Assembly (NCBI RefSeq): GCF_034424175.1
Contig: NZ_CP139986.1
Location: 2,604,001-2,668,000, forward strand
Reading direction: 5' to 3'
Length of the DNA stretch: 64,000 nt
From: Kluyvera intermedia
GTDB lineage: Bacteria; Pseudomonadota; Gammaproteobacteria; Enterobacterales; Enterobacteriaceae
Shown here: piece after piece, positions 42,251 to 51,389 of the stretch
Layout: every line of letters begins with the position of its first letter
Position numbering within the stretch: position 1 is the first letter of the stretch
The notes under the pieces: model-generated
Seen by the model: the letters and a program-made list of their open reading frames with translations, nothing else
Told to the model about the DNA's origin: nothing
The model's database searches: none
Made by a program: the position numbers and the translations under genes

Positions 42251-44389
42251 ATGATGCTGCACGCCTCGTGGGACCCGATACTCGTCGGTATTTCATTTCT
42301 GGTCGCTTTTATCGCGTCTTTTGTCGCACTGGATAGTGCGGCAAAAATTGCTGCATCAAATAAAAAAGCGGCACTATTCTGGCGAATAACAGGCGGCGCC
42401 ACCCTGGGTATTGGTATTTGGTCAATGCATTTTATCGGCATGCTGGCGATGAAAATGTCGATGCCGATGAGCTATCACCTTGAACTTACCCTTATTTCGT
42501 TGCTGGCGGCAATCTTTGCTTCATCACTGGCGATTAATATTGCCGTTTCTGGGAATACGCTTTCGCTAAAACGTCTGTGTCTTGCTACCGCCCTCTTAAG
42601 TAGCGGCGTGGTGACAATGCACTACGTGGGAATGGCGGCGTTGATGGCACACGATGAAATTACGTGGAGCATCCCGTTAATTATCGCATCAGTGGTGATT
42701 GCTATTGTCGCATCATGGGTTGCCCTGTGGCTGGCATTCAGCCTGCGACTAAACAGCAAGGGCGTCCTGCTGACGCGCATCGGCGCAGCGCTGGCGATGG
42801 GTGTGGCGATTGCCGCGATGCACTACACCGGCATGAGCGCCGCGACATTTAACGGTCATGGCCACGCGATGGTTCACCACGCGGCGATGATCAGTGAAGA
42901 AGGCTTGTCTATTTGGGTCTCGGTGACCACACTGCTACTGCTCGGACTGATGCTGATGATCTCGATGGTCGACTCCCAGGTTCGCACCACTCGCCTGACG
43001 GAGAATCTGCAGCGGCTCAACCAGCAACTTGAACAGCAGGCCCGTTTTGATGGTTTAACTGGCCTGGCAAACCGCAGCCAAATTGATATGCGACTGCTCG
43101 CCTGCCTGCACCAATCGCGACTGGCGGGAACTTCATTTGCGCTGGTATTGATGGATCTTGACCGTTTTAAGCTGGTGAATGACGCCTGGGGGCATCACGT
43201 TGGCGATAATCTACTGGTTTCGGTAGCCAATCGCATGAGCGCATGCCTGACCGCAAAAATGACGCTTGCGCGTATCGGCGGAGATGAGTTTATTCTGCTG
43301 GCACCGGACTGTAGCGAAGCCGAAATTGCCGATATCTGTACCCGTATGGTCGAGAGCATTCGCCGCCCGTTTTATCATTCCGGCCAGATACTGCAAATTT
43401 CACTGAGCGTGGGTATCAGCCTTTATCCAAAGCATGGCGAAACGCCGCAAGAACTAAAGTTATCGGCGGATACTGCCATGTATCACGTCAAGCATAGTGG
43501 TCGTAACGGCTGGGTTTTTTATCATGAATCAATGCTCGACAGCACCTGGCAAGGCGCGCATTTTCTCCAGGACCTCACTCAGGCACTCGAGCGCGGGCAG
43601 TTTGAACTGTGGTATCAGCCTAAGTATCACGTCAAAGAAAAACGTATTTACGGATTTGAAGCACTGCTGCGCTGGCGGCATCCTAAGAAAGGCGTGTTGC
43701 TACCTGATTTGTTTTTGCCGACGCTGCAAAATACCGGGCTAATTACCCCAGTCGGTAACTGGATTCTGGAAAAAGGCTGTGAGCAACTGCATAAATGGAG
43801 CCTTGCTGGACACGATGACTGGACGCTGTCGCTTAATATTTCCCCCGTGCAGTTTGAGCAACAAAACTTTTACGAACTGGTGTGTGAAGCGCTTGTCCGT
43901 CATCGCGTGTCACCGACCCGCTTAATTATCGAGCTAACGGAAACCACCGCGCTGCATGGTTTTGATCGCAGCGCACAGATATTTGATGATTTTTGTCGGA
44001 TAGGCATTACCTTGTCGATTGATAATTTCGGTGTGGGGTATTCGAATATGCTGGCGCTTCAGGATTTGCCTGCCAGAGAGTTAAAAATTGATAAAAGCTT
44101 CATGAAAGATATGCGCGAGAACAGCAAAAATATCAAAATCGTCTCAACCATCATCAACATAGCGCATTCCATGAATATGGACGTAGTGGCAGAAGGCGTT
44201 GAAACCTCCGAACAACAGCGGATCCTTTCCGGGCTTGGCTGCGATGCGCTACAGGGGTTCTGGTTCTCTGACCCGGTGCCGGAAGAAGATATTGATATCA
44301 TGCTCAGTAATTTGCCACTGAGTGGCGACCCCAACGCGCCAGCGGCTATCCGTCGGGATATCTCATCGGGGAAAAAGCGCCAGGCTTAA
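42251..44389 (+). CDS. MHYT-GGDEF-EAL transmembrane c-di-GMP enzyme
   Basis: This protein of about 712 residues has three parts. An N-terminal MHYT sensor of seven helices carries the repeats WSMHFIGM, TMHYVGM and AMHYTGM. A GGDEF domain (about 265-425) has intact RIGGDEF but no RxxD inhibition site five residues upstream. An EAL domain (about 440-690) has FEALLRWRHP, NISPVQF, ELTET, KIDKSF and AEGVET. The canonical DDFGTG metal loop reads DNFGVG, so one metal-ligand aspartate is Asn. MHYT domains are proposed to bind copper and sense O2, CO or NO. I use ATG 42251; an ATG at 42242 sits too close to AAAAGG. Confidence 0.9.
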   Translation: MMLHASWDPILVGISFLVAFIASFVALDSAAKIAASNKKAALFWRITGGATLGIGIWSMHFIGMLAMKMSMPMSYHLELTLISLLAAIFASSLAINIAVSGNTLSLKRLCLATALLSSGVVTMHYVGMAALMAHDEITWSIPLIIASVVIAIVASWVALWLAFSLRLNSKGVLLTRIGAALAMGVAIAAMHYTGMSAATFNGHGHAMVHHAAMISEEGLSIWVSVTTLLLLGLMLMISMVDSQVRTTRLTENLQRLNQQLEQQARFDGLTGLANRSQIDMRLLACLHQSRLAGTSFALVLMDLDRFKLVNDAWGHHVGDNLLVSVANRMSACLTAKMTLARIGGDEFILLAPDCSEAEIADICTRMVESIRRPFYHSGQILQISLSVGISLYPKHGETPQELKLSADTAMYHVKHSGRNGWVFYHESMLDSTWQGAHFLQDLTQALERGQFELWYQPKYHVKEKRIYGFEALLRWRHPKKGVLLPDLFLPTLQNTGLITPVGNWILEKGCEQLHKWSLAGHDDWTLSLNISPVQFEQQNFYELVCEALVRHRVSPTRLIIELTETTALHGFDRSAQIFDDFCRIGITLSIDNFGVGYSNMLALQDLPARELKIDKSFMKDMRENSKNIKIVSTIINIAHSMNMDVVAEGVETSEQQRILSGLGCDALQGFWFSDPVPEEDIDIMLSNLPLSGDPNAPAAIRRDISSGKKRQA

Positions 44390-44427
44390 AAATGACGGTC
44401 AACAAGATGTTGACCGCCGCTTCAGAC

Positions 44428-44877
44428 TTACGCCGCTTTATTGCTTGAATAGATAAAGTAGAGTGCAATGCCCAGACATGCCACCGCCGCCAGACGGGTG
44501 AATGAGAAGGCGATGGTGGCATTATGCAACCAGCCAAAATGATCAATTAACATACTCATGGCAAGCTGTCCGAAGATGACCGCCACGGTGGCAACACCGG
44601 TGCCAATTCGCTGCACGGCGATAACCATAATCACAATATACGGCACACCCAACATGGCGCCTAAAAGCTGCCATTTGGGCACATCCCGTAACGTGATGGC
44701 CTGTTTAGGTTCAAAATAGATAATCAATAATGCGGTGACTATCGCCCCCACCGAGAAAGTTAAAAAGGCACATTTCAGCACCCCGACTTGCCCCCCGAGT
44801 CGGCCATTGATCGCGGCCTGTACGCTCAACGTTGCGCCACCGATAACGGCCAGTAAGATCATCAATATCGTCATCAT
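44428..44877 (-). CDS. DUF606 small membrane protein of the DMT superfamily (first of pair)
   Basis: This 149-residue protein has about five membrane helices and belongs to the YdcZ/DUF606 family: GGATLSVQAAINGRLGGQVG at the start and FGQLAMSMLIDHFGWL near the C-terminus. Half-size DMT proteins pair to form a transporter. The upstream gene encodes a paralogue directly adjacent, with no gap between the stop and this ATG. The substrate is unknown. Confidence 0.85.
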   Translation of the reverse strand: MMTILMILLAVIGGATLSVQAAINGRLGGQVGVLKCAFLTFSVGAIVTALLIIYFEPKQAITLRDVPKWQLLGAMLGVPYIVIMVIAVQRIGTGVATVAVIFGQLAMSMLIDHFGWLHNATIAFSFTRLAAVACLGIALYFIYSSNKAA

Positions 44878-45315
44878 TTATCCCTTTGCGACCAGCAATA
44901 GCGCGGCCAAAATGAAAACCAGCGCATAGACGCGGCGGACATTAATTTTACGGTGTGGGGTACCAAACAGACCGTAATGGTCAATCAACAGGCTTTTGAA
45001 AACCTGTCCTGCAAGGACGCCAATCATGGTCATCGCCACGCCGATAATAGGTGCGGCGACGGTTAACACCACCACATAGATGGGGCCTAGCACGCCACCA
45101 AGCAGCGTCCAGCCTGGCTGCGTGAAGTACGACGGCGCACTGCGTGGGCTAAAGAACAGCATCAGTAAAAAGGTCAAGATCGTTCCTATGCCGAAAATGC
45201 TGAAGGTCGCCCATAGGTCACCAACTTCACCGCCCAACGGCCCCAAAATCCCCGCCTCCACGGACAGCCCCATTCCTCCGGCTATCGTCAGTAATATCAG
45301 TACAAATTGCATCAA
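44878..45315 (-). CDS. DUF606 small membrane protein of the DMT superfamily (second of pair)
   Basis: This 145-residue paralogue has the same pattern (GGMGLSVEAGILGPLGGEVG, AGQVFKSLLIDHYGLFG). It is first in a two-gene unit and diverges from the LysR regulator gene 94 bp away. The duplicated arrangement suggests an antiparallel heterodimer as in other dual-topology DMT pairs. A LysR-controlled efflux role is plausible but only inferred. Confidence 0.85.
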   Translation of the reverse strand: MMQFVLILLTIAGGMGLSVEAGILGPLGGEVGDLWATFSIFGIGTILTFLLMLFFSPRSAPSYFTQPGWTLLGGVLGPIYVVVLTVAAPIIGVAMTMIGVLAGQVFKSLLIDHYGLFGTPHRKINVRRVYALVFILAALLLVAKG

Positions 45316-45409
45316 TCACTCTCCCGTATAAATTGACGAGGAAGATAGGTGATTCGGACTAACTTAAAAATGGTATAAGTGAGGAAACACTTTTTCAGGA
45401 TCTGCATTA

Positions 45410-46354
45410 ATGCTCGATCTCAGCAGCATCAATATCCGTACACTTTTATTCTTTATCGCCGTTTATGACGCGCAGAGTTTCTCGCGGGTCGCGCGCAAAG
45501 ATGGCGTTTCCGCGTCGATGATTTCTCGCACCATGCAGCAGTTTGAAGAGGCTGTTGGACAGCAGTTGTTCTATCGCAATACCCGCTCGGTTATCCCGAC
45601 AGAAGCCGCCCATCAGTTGATTGAGTACGTTAGGGCTGTAGCTGATGAGCTAGCTCGCGCGAAAGAAGTGCTGCAAAACCGCGCAGCCACTCCGTCCGGT
45701 ACGGTGCGCATCAACGCCCCCGTCTTCTTTGGGCAACGCCACATTGCCCCATGGCTCAGCGGTCTGATTGAACGCTACCCGGCGCTACACGTGGAACTGA
45801 TCCTGACCGATGATTTTATCGACCCACATCGTGAAGCCGCTGATGTTATCTTTCGCATTGCCGCTCTCTCCGACTCAGGGCTTCACGCCCGTACTCTGGG
45901 TTTCCAGCAGTATCATCTGGCGGCCTCACCCGGCTATCTGCAGAAACACGCCATGCCGCAGACGCCTGACGATATTTCACAGCACCAATGCCTTGTGTAC
46001 AAAGGCTCTTCCGGCGCTAACCGCTGGTTGATAAAACAAGGCGCAGAACCCTGGACGCACTATCCCGTTGCCGCCCGCATGACTTCTAACAACGCGGAGG
46101 CGCTGCTGACTGCCGCATTAAGCGATATGGGGCTGGTGCTGTTCCCGGATTGGTTGATTGGCGACTGCCTGAAGAGTGGGACGTTGGTGAAAATTCTCCC
46201 GGACTATGAAGTGGCGATACACGCCGAAGCCCAGCAAATATCCGCTATCTACCCGAATGCGCGCCATCCTCCGCTGAATGTACGAGCAGTGATTGATTAC
46301 TACCTTGAGGTGTTTGGTACGCCACTCTATTGGCAAGTGTCATCGCCGGACTAA
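45410..46354 (+). CDS. LysR-family transcriptional regulator
   Basis: This 314-residue regulator has an N-terminal winged HTH (AQSFSRVARKDGVSASMISRTMQQFEEAVG in two parts, residues about 18-47) and a substrate-binding domain from about residue 90 (GTVRINAPVFFGQRHIAPWL). It diverges from the DUF606 pair, the classical layout for a LysR protein controlling its neighbour, and lies 123 bp upstream of the bdcA homologue on the same strand. The effector is unknown. Confidence 0.9.
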   Translation: MLDLSSINIRTLLFFIAVYDAQSFSRVARKDGVSASMISRTMQQFEEAVGQQLFYRNTRSVIPTEAAHQLIEYVRAVADELARAKEVLQNRAATPSGTVRINAPVFFGQRHIAPWLSGLIERYPALHVELILTDDFIDPHREAADVIFRIAALSDSGLHARTLGFQQYHLAASPGYLQKHAMPQTPDDISQHQCLVYKGSSGANRWLIKQGAEPWTHYPVAARMTSNNAEALLTAALSDMGLVLFPDWLIGDCLKSGTLVKILPDYEVAIHAEAQQISAIYPNARHPPLNVRAVIDYYLEVFGTPLYWQVSSPD

Positions 46355-46477
46355 CACGAGATGCCCCGTCATGTTTAGCGCCCAAATAACGCTAAATTTG
46401 TCTTCTATACTCCTTCTGGCAGCGTCAATTGCCGAAACCCAGCGTCGTCTTAGGACACACTTATCAGGAGTATTCTT

Positions 46478-47191
46478 ATGACCCTGTTTCATAACAAATC
46501 CGTACTGGTTTTAGGGGGCAGCCGCGGTATTGGCGCAGCCATCGTCAGACGTTTTACTGCTGAAGGGGCTTCGGTGGTGTTCAGCTATGCCGGGTCACGT
46601 GAAGCGGCAGAGCAGATTGCCACCGAGACTGGAAGTCAGGCTGTCCATGCCGACAGCGCTGACCGGGATGCCGTCATTAAGCTGGTCAGCGATAGCGGCC
46701 CTCTGGATATTCTGGTCGTTAATGCAGGGATCATTTTGTTTGGTGATGCACTAGAGCAAGATCCCGATGACGTAGACCGGCTGTTTCGCATTAACATCCA
46801 CGCGCCCTACCATGCTGCCGTAGAAGCCGCGCGGAAAATGCGCGACGGTGGGCGGATTATTGTCATCGGTTCGGTCAACGGCGACCGCATGCCATTACCA
46901 GGGCTTGCGGCTTATGCCGTAAGTAAATCCGCCTTGCAGGGATTAGCACGCGGGCTGGCGCGTGATTTTGGCCCGCAGGGCATTACGGTGAATGTGGTTC
47001 AACCTGGTCCGATAGACACCGATGCCAATCCGGAAGACGGCCCGTTAAAAGAGTTAATGCACAGCTTTATGGCAATAAAACGTCATGGACGAGCAGAAGA
47101 AGTGGCGGGAATGGTCGCCTGGCTGGCAGGGCCTGAGGCTTCGTTTGTGACGGGAGCGATGCACACTATCGACGGCGCGTTTGGTGCCTGA
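46478..47191 (+). CDS. bdcA: Short-chain dehydrogenase/reductase, BdcA homologue
   Basis: This 237-residue SDR has the cofactor motif GGSRGIGAAIVRRF, NAG in LVVNAGI and the active Y-x3-K in AYAVSKSALQG. It is colinear with E. coli BdcA (YjgI), reported to bind c-di-GMP and cause biofilm dispersal, through SVNGDRMP, GITVNVVQPGPIDTDAN and the C-terminus SFVTGAMHTIDGAFGA. In E. coli the gene is elsewhere, next to the TetR gene bdcR; here it follows a LysR gene. The ribosome site CAGGAG is strong. Confidence 0.87.
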   Translation: MTLFHNKSVLVLGGSRGIGAAIVRRFTAEGASVVFSYAGSREAAEQIATETGSQAVHADSADRDAVIKLVSDSGPLDILVVNAGIILFGDALEQDPDDVDRLFRINIHAPYHAAVEAARKMRDGGRIIVIGSVNGDRMPLPGLAAYAVSKSALQGLARGLARDFGPQGITVNVVQPGPIDTDANPEDGPLKELMHSFMAIKRHGRAEEVAGMVAWLAGPEASFVTGAMHTIDGAFGA

Positions 47192-47248
47192 TGAAATAAA
47201 TACGCTGGCATGAATTAACGCCAGCGTAAGATTATTTACCGATAAAAA

Positions 47249-48865
47249 TCAGTGTTTCACCAAATACATCGTATGCGTATACGCCACATCTTCCGGGTTG
47301 GTTATCGGATATCCTTTCACCCACGGCTTAATTAAGCGCCCGTTGGTATACTGATAAATAGGCGCAATCGGGGCTTTCTCCGCGAGGATTTTTTCCGCTT
47401 CGTTGTAATCAGCATTACGTGCCGCAGCGGTATTTTCCTGCGAAGCCTGACGGATAACTTTATCGTAAGCCGGGTCATTAAAGCGTGAGATATTGCCGGT
47501 ATTGGTTGAGGTCAGCAGCGACAGGAAGGTTGACGGTTCGTTGTAATCACCGACCCACGAGGCGCGGATCACATCGAAATTACCGGTATTACGGCTATCG
47601 ATGTAGGTTTTCCACTCCTGGTTTTGCAGCTTCACATCGACGCCCAGATTTTTCTTCCACATCGACGCTACCGCAATGGCAATTTTCTGATGGTTTTCTG
47701 ACGTGTTGTACAACAGCGTCAGGTTCAGAGGACGACCAGGGCCATACCCTGCTGCCTGCAACAGCGTTTTCGCCTGCGCATTGAGCTCAGCCTGGCTGCT
47801 TTGTTCCATCGCAGACGGTTGCGGCTTAAAACCCGCCGTCACGTCTGGCGTTAAACGCCACGCCGGTTTTTCACCCGTCCCCAGCACCTTCTCTGCAATA
47901 ATACGACGGTCGATAGTCATACTGAGCGCCAGGCGCACACGTGCATCGGCGGTCGGCCCTTTCTGGGTATTGAATGCGTAATAGTAAGTGCCCAACTGCG
48001 CGGGAGTATACACCTGCCCCGGCAGCTCTTTTTGCAGCTTCTGGTACTGGTTTTTCGGGAACGACTCGGTGATATCGATATCACCGGCGCGATAACGTTT
48101 GGTCGCCGCTGACTCCTGGTTAATCGGCACGAAGGTCACTTTCTGGATAATCGTTTTAGCGTTATCCCAATAATGCTTGTTTGGCGTAGCGACCAGTTTT
48201 TCGTTAACCACACGATCGACCAACACGTATGCGCCATTCCCCACCAGTTTCCCCGGACGCGTCCAGTTTTTATCACTGTCAACGTTGGCTTTGTTGACCG
48301 GGAACAGCGAGAAGTTGGCCGTCAAATTCACAAACCACGGCAGCGGTTTATCAAGCTGGACGCGCAGCGTGTGCACGTCAACTGCGGTCACCCCCAGAGT
48401 CTCTGGCTGGGCTTTACCGTCGATGATGTCTTGCGCATTCGTCATACCTGCCAGTGCCGCAAACCAGGCAAAAGGCGACGTTGTTTTTGGGTCAACCAGC
48501 CGCTGCCAGCTGTAGACAAAATCCTGCGCGGTCACCGGCGTGCCGTCTGACCATTTCGCATCATTACGCAGTGTAAAAGTCCAGATTTTCTGATCGTTGG
48601 TTTGCCAGCGAGTCGCGACACCCGGAATGATATTGCCGTTGGCATCCTGATTGACTAACCCTTCAAACAGGTCGCGGATCACCTGAATTTCAGGCAGGCC
48701 CACCGCTTTAGCAGGATCGAGTGAAGCCGGTTCATCTTTAATATGGCGCACCAGCTCCTGCTGTTTAGCCAATACAGTCCCGGCGGGAACGTCGGCCGCC
48801 GCAGCGGCAAAACTCAGACCTGACAGTAACGCGGCGCTACAGGCCAGGGTGATAGGATACTTCAT
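47249..48865 (-). CDS. mppA: Periplasmic murein tripeptide-binding protein MppA
   Basis: This 538-residue SBP_bac_5 protein has a signal peptide ending near AAAA and the family signature KDEPASLDPAKAVGLPEIQVIRDL in its N-lobe. It binds L-Ala-D-Glu-mDap and delivers it to the Opp permease for murein recycling. It is strongly similar to E. coli MppA across its length. It diverges from mpaA with about 190 bp between. In E. coli ycjY-ycjZ lie between mppA and mpaA; they are missing here. Confidence 0.95.
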   Translation of the reverse strand: MKYPITLACSAALLSGLSFAAAAADVPAGTVLAKQQELVRHIKDEPASLDPAKAVGLPEIQVIRDLFEGLVNQDANGNIIPGVATRWQTNDQKIWTFTLRNDAKWSDGTPVTAQDFVYSWQRLVDPKTTSPFAWFAALAGMTNAQDIIDGKAQPETLGVTAVDVHTLRVQLDKPLPWFVNLTANFSLFPVNKANVDSDKNWTRPGKLVGNGAYVLVDRVVNEKLVATPNKHYWDNAKTIIQKVTFVPINQESAATKRYRAGDIDITESFPKNQYQKLQKELPGQVYTPAQLGTYYYAFNTQKGPTADARVRLALSMTIDRRIIAEKVLGTGEKPAWRLTPDVTAGFKPQPSAMEQSSQAELNAQAKTLLQAAGYGPGRPLNLTLLYNTSENHQKIAIAVASMWKKNLGVDVKLQNQEWKTYIDSRNTGNFDVIRASWVGDYNEPSTFLSLLTSTNTGNISRFNDPAYDKVIRQASQENTAAARNADYNEAEKILAEKAPIAPIYQYTNGRLIKPWVKGYPITNPEDVAYTHTMYLVKH

Positions 48866-49056
48866 GACATCCCCTTAAAAGTAAAAATCCCAGATAACTT
48901 AATGAAAATATTATTTGTTTCACTTTCCATAAATGCAAATGTCATATCACAGAAAGTTGATTTGTGCCGTCAATTACTTCTCAGGAAACTATTTGATTCG
49001 CGGCGATTTTTGCACAACACTGCACAGTATCTCCGTTTAGCATCAGGAATCGACGC

Positions 49057-49776
49057 ATGTCTGCACTCCGCCCTCGCGCCCAGCGCGGCGCGTTCCCGCA
49101 GGGGACACAACATTACGGCCGTTCCATTCTGGGCGCGCCACTCATCTGGTTTCCCGCGCCTGAGGCTAGCCCACAGAGCGGTCTGATTATTGCCGGTACC
49201 CACGGGGATGAGAATTCGTCCGTCGTCACCCTCTCCTGCGCCCTGCGTGCGCTGGCCCCTGAACTCCGTCGCCATCACGTCATTCTGGCGGTGAATCCGG
49301 ATGGCTGTCAGCTTGGCCTGCGGGCAAATGCCAATGGCGTTGATTTGAACCGCAACTTCCCCTCGGCTAACTGGAAGGCTGGCGAAACGGTGTATCGCTG
49401 GAACAGTGCTGCACAACAGCGCGACGTGGTACTGACGACCGGCAGCCGCCCAGGCTCCGAACCGGAAAGTCGCGGGTTATGCCAGCTCATCCATCAAATT
49501 AACCCGGCATGGGTGGTGTCGTTCCATGATCCGCTGGCCTGTATTGAGGATGCTCGTCGCAGCGAGCTGGGGCAGTGGTTATCCACGGCCTTCGCCCTGC
49601 CGCTGGTCAGCAGCGTCGGTTATGAAACGCCGGGATCGTTTGGCAGCTGGTGCGATGATATTGGTCTGCATTGCATCACCGCCGAGTTTCCACCGGTCTC
49701 TTCAGACGAGGCCAGCGAGAAATATCTGGCCGCGATGACCGATTTGCTGCACTGGCAACCTGCCGGTCACAAATGA
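49057..49776 (+). CDS. mpaA: Murein peptide amidase A (MpaA), M14 zinc carboxypeptidase
   Basis: This 239-residue cytosolic enzyme cleaves gamma-D-Glu-mDap in murein tripeptide. Zinc ligands appear in GTHGDENSS and SFHDPLACIED, the substrate motif in GLRANANGVDLNRNFP, and the catalytic glutamate in CITAEFPPVSSDEA. Its 3' end overlaps the convergent ycjG 3' end by 10 bp. The product L-Ala-D-Glu is the substrate of YcjG, so the pair forms successive steps. Confidence 0.95.
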   Translation: MSALRPRAQRGAFPQGTQHYGRSILGAPLIWFPAPEASPQSGLIIAGTHGDENSSVVTLSCALRALAPELRRHHVILAVNPDGCQLGLRANANGVDLNRNFPSANWKAGETVYRWNSAAQQRDVVLTTGSRPGSEPESRGLCQLIHQINPAWVVSFHDPLACIEDARRSELGQWLSTAFALPLVSSVGYETPGSFGSWCDDIGLHCITAEFPPVSSDEASEKYLAAMTDLLHWQPAGHK

Positions 49777-50732
49777 AGCGTTCCGCAGCTAAAACGTAGC
49801 GCAGGCTGCGCGTCGGCGGCAAGCCACGTCGGGCCGTCGAGGTCGGCAAACCTGACCAGTGGCGCCAGCGGCAAAGCGGCGGAAATGGCTCTGGATGTAC
49901 AGAGCATACAGCCCAGCATCAGGCCAAAACCCTGTGCTTTAGCCTCGGCGGCGAGCGCCAGCGCCTCCGTTAATCCGCCCGTTTTGTCCAGTTTGATATT
50001 GACCATCTCGTAACGCCCCCGTAGCACCGCAAGGTCTTCGCGGGTATGGCAGCTTTCATCGGCGCAAATAGGCAGCGGATGAATGAAGTTATCCAGCGCC
50101 TCATCTTCGCCCACGGGAAGCGGTTGCTCCAGCATGGCAACATTGAGATCGGCCAGCAGTTGGCAGCGTGCCGCCAGACCATCGCCTCGCCACGACTCGT
50201 TAGCATCAACAATCAGCGTGGCATCTGGCGCGGCCTTGCGAATGGCAACCATACGTTCGCTGATAAAATGGTTATCCAGTTTGACCTTCAATAACGTCGC
50301 CCCGCTGTCAAACAGCGCTTTCGCGCTGGCGGCCATCTGTTCCGGTGTACCAATCACCACCGTCTGCGCGGTGATGACTTTCTTCGGGAGCGTGACGCCT
50401 AATTGTGTGACAACGTCACCGTTAACTAATCCACTCTCGAGACTCCACAACGCGCAGTCCACCGCATTGCGCGCGGCACCGGCGGGCAGCAAGTTCGCCA
50501 GTTGTTCACGCGTTGCTCCATGCTCAAGCTGTTCGCCAATCACCATAATTTGTGCCATGACGGAGGCAATACTTTCGCCATAACGCGGATAAGGAGTGCA
50601 TTCACCGATGCCTTTCACCCCGTCCTGCTCCAGCTCAACCACCACCACTTTGGCCTCACTGCGGCTTCCACGTGCAATGACAAACGGCGTGTGTAGTGGC
50701 CAGGCTTCTTCGAATACGCGCAGCTTTCTCAT
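49767..50732 (-). CDS. ycjG: L-Ala-D/L-Glu epimerase YcjG (enolase superfamily)
   Basis: This 321-residue enolase-superfamily epimerase converts L-Ala-D-Glu to L-Ala-L-Glu during murein recycling. Key residues are visible: LLKVKLDN (KxK), LIVDANESW (metal Asp), EQPLP (metal Glu), CADES (metal Asp) and NIKLDKTGG (second Lys). The start ATG at 50732 follows AAAGGACTGAGA. Gene order mpaA-ycjG-tpx is as in E. coli. Confidence 0.95.
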   Translation of the reverse strand: MRKLRVFEEAWPLHTPFVIARGSRSEAKVVVVELEQDGVKGIGECTPYPRYGESIASVMAQIMVIGEQLEHGATREQLANLLPAGAARNAVDCALWSLESGLVNGDVVTQLGVTLPKKVITAQTVVIGTPEQMAASAKALFDSGATLLKVKLDNHFISERMVAIRKAAPDATLIVDANESWRGDGLAARCQLLADLNVAMLEQPLPVGEDEALDNFIHPLPICADESCHTREDLAVLRGRYEMVNIKLDKTGGLTEALALAAEAKAQGFGLMLGCMLCTSRAISAALPLAPLVRFADLDGPTWLAADAQPALRFSCGTLHL

Positions 50733-50832
50733 TCTCAGTCCTTTTATTGAGGCACAAATAGGGTTTGCCGTGTTAACACCTGATGTCATACACTAGGGCA
50801 GACGTTAACTATATGTAAACAGGAAGATAATC

Positions 50833-51339
50833 ATGTCGCAAACCGTACATTTCCAGGGCAACCCTGTTGCCGTTCAAGGTTCTATCCCAAAGGCGGGCGA
50901 TAAAGCTCAACCGTTTACGCTGGTGGCAAAAGATCTGTCTGACGTCACCCTAGGTCAGTTCGCTGGCAAACGTAAAGTGTTAAACATTTTCCCAAGCATC
51001 GATACCGGCGTTTGCGCCGCATCTGTGCGTAAATTCAACCAGCTGGCAAGCGAACTGGAGAACACCGTTGTTCTGTGTATCTCCGCTGACCTGCCGTTTG
51101 CCCAGTCCCGCTTCTGCGGCGCTGAAGGCCTGAGCAACGTGGTTACGCTGTCCACCCTGCGCGCCCCTGAGTTCCTGCAGACCTACGGCGTCGGTATCGC
51201 TGACGGCGGTCTGAAAGGCCTGGCAGCTCGTGCTGTTGTAGTTGTCGATGAAAACGACAACGTGGTGTACAGCGAGCTGGTGAACGAAATCACCAACGAG
51301 CCAGACTACGATGCGGCACTGGCAGCGCTGAAAGCGTAA
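50833..51339 (+). CDS. tpx: Thiol peroxidase Tpx
   Basis: This 168-residue atypical 2-Cys peroxiredoxin reduces lipid and alkyl hydroperoxides in the periplasm/cytosol interface, with thioredoxin as donor. The peroxidatic cysteine is in SIDTGVCAASVRKFN and the resolving one in SRFCGAEGLSN. It is the same size as in E. coli. A strong terminator follows. It is divergent from ycjG and convergent with tyrR. Confidence 0.97.
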   Translation: MSQTVHFQGNPVAVQGSIPKAGDKAQPFTLVAKDLSDVTLGQFAGKRKVLNIFPSIDTGVCAASVRKFNQLASELENTVVLCISADLPFAQSRFCGAEGLSNVVTLSTLRAPEFLQTYGVGIADGGLKGLAARAVVVVDENDNVVYSELVNEITNEPDYDAALAALKA

Positions 51340-51356
51340 TCGCCTGACCGCCAAAC

Positions 51357-51388
51357 AAAAACAGCCTCTTTTCAGAGGCTGTTTTTTT
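51357..51388. terminator. Intrinsic terminator of tpx and tyrR
   Basis: AACAGCCTCT and AGAGGCTGTT form a 10-bp stem with a 4-nt loop and a T-run on the plus strand; an A-run on the other side permits use by the opposing tyrR transcript. Confidence 0.92.
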
Positions 51389-51389
51389 A

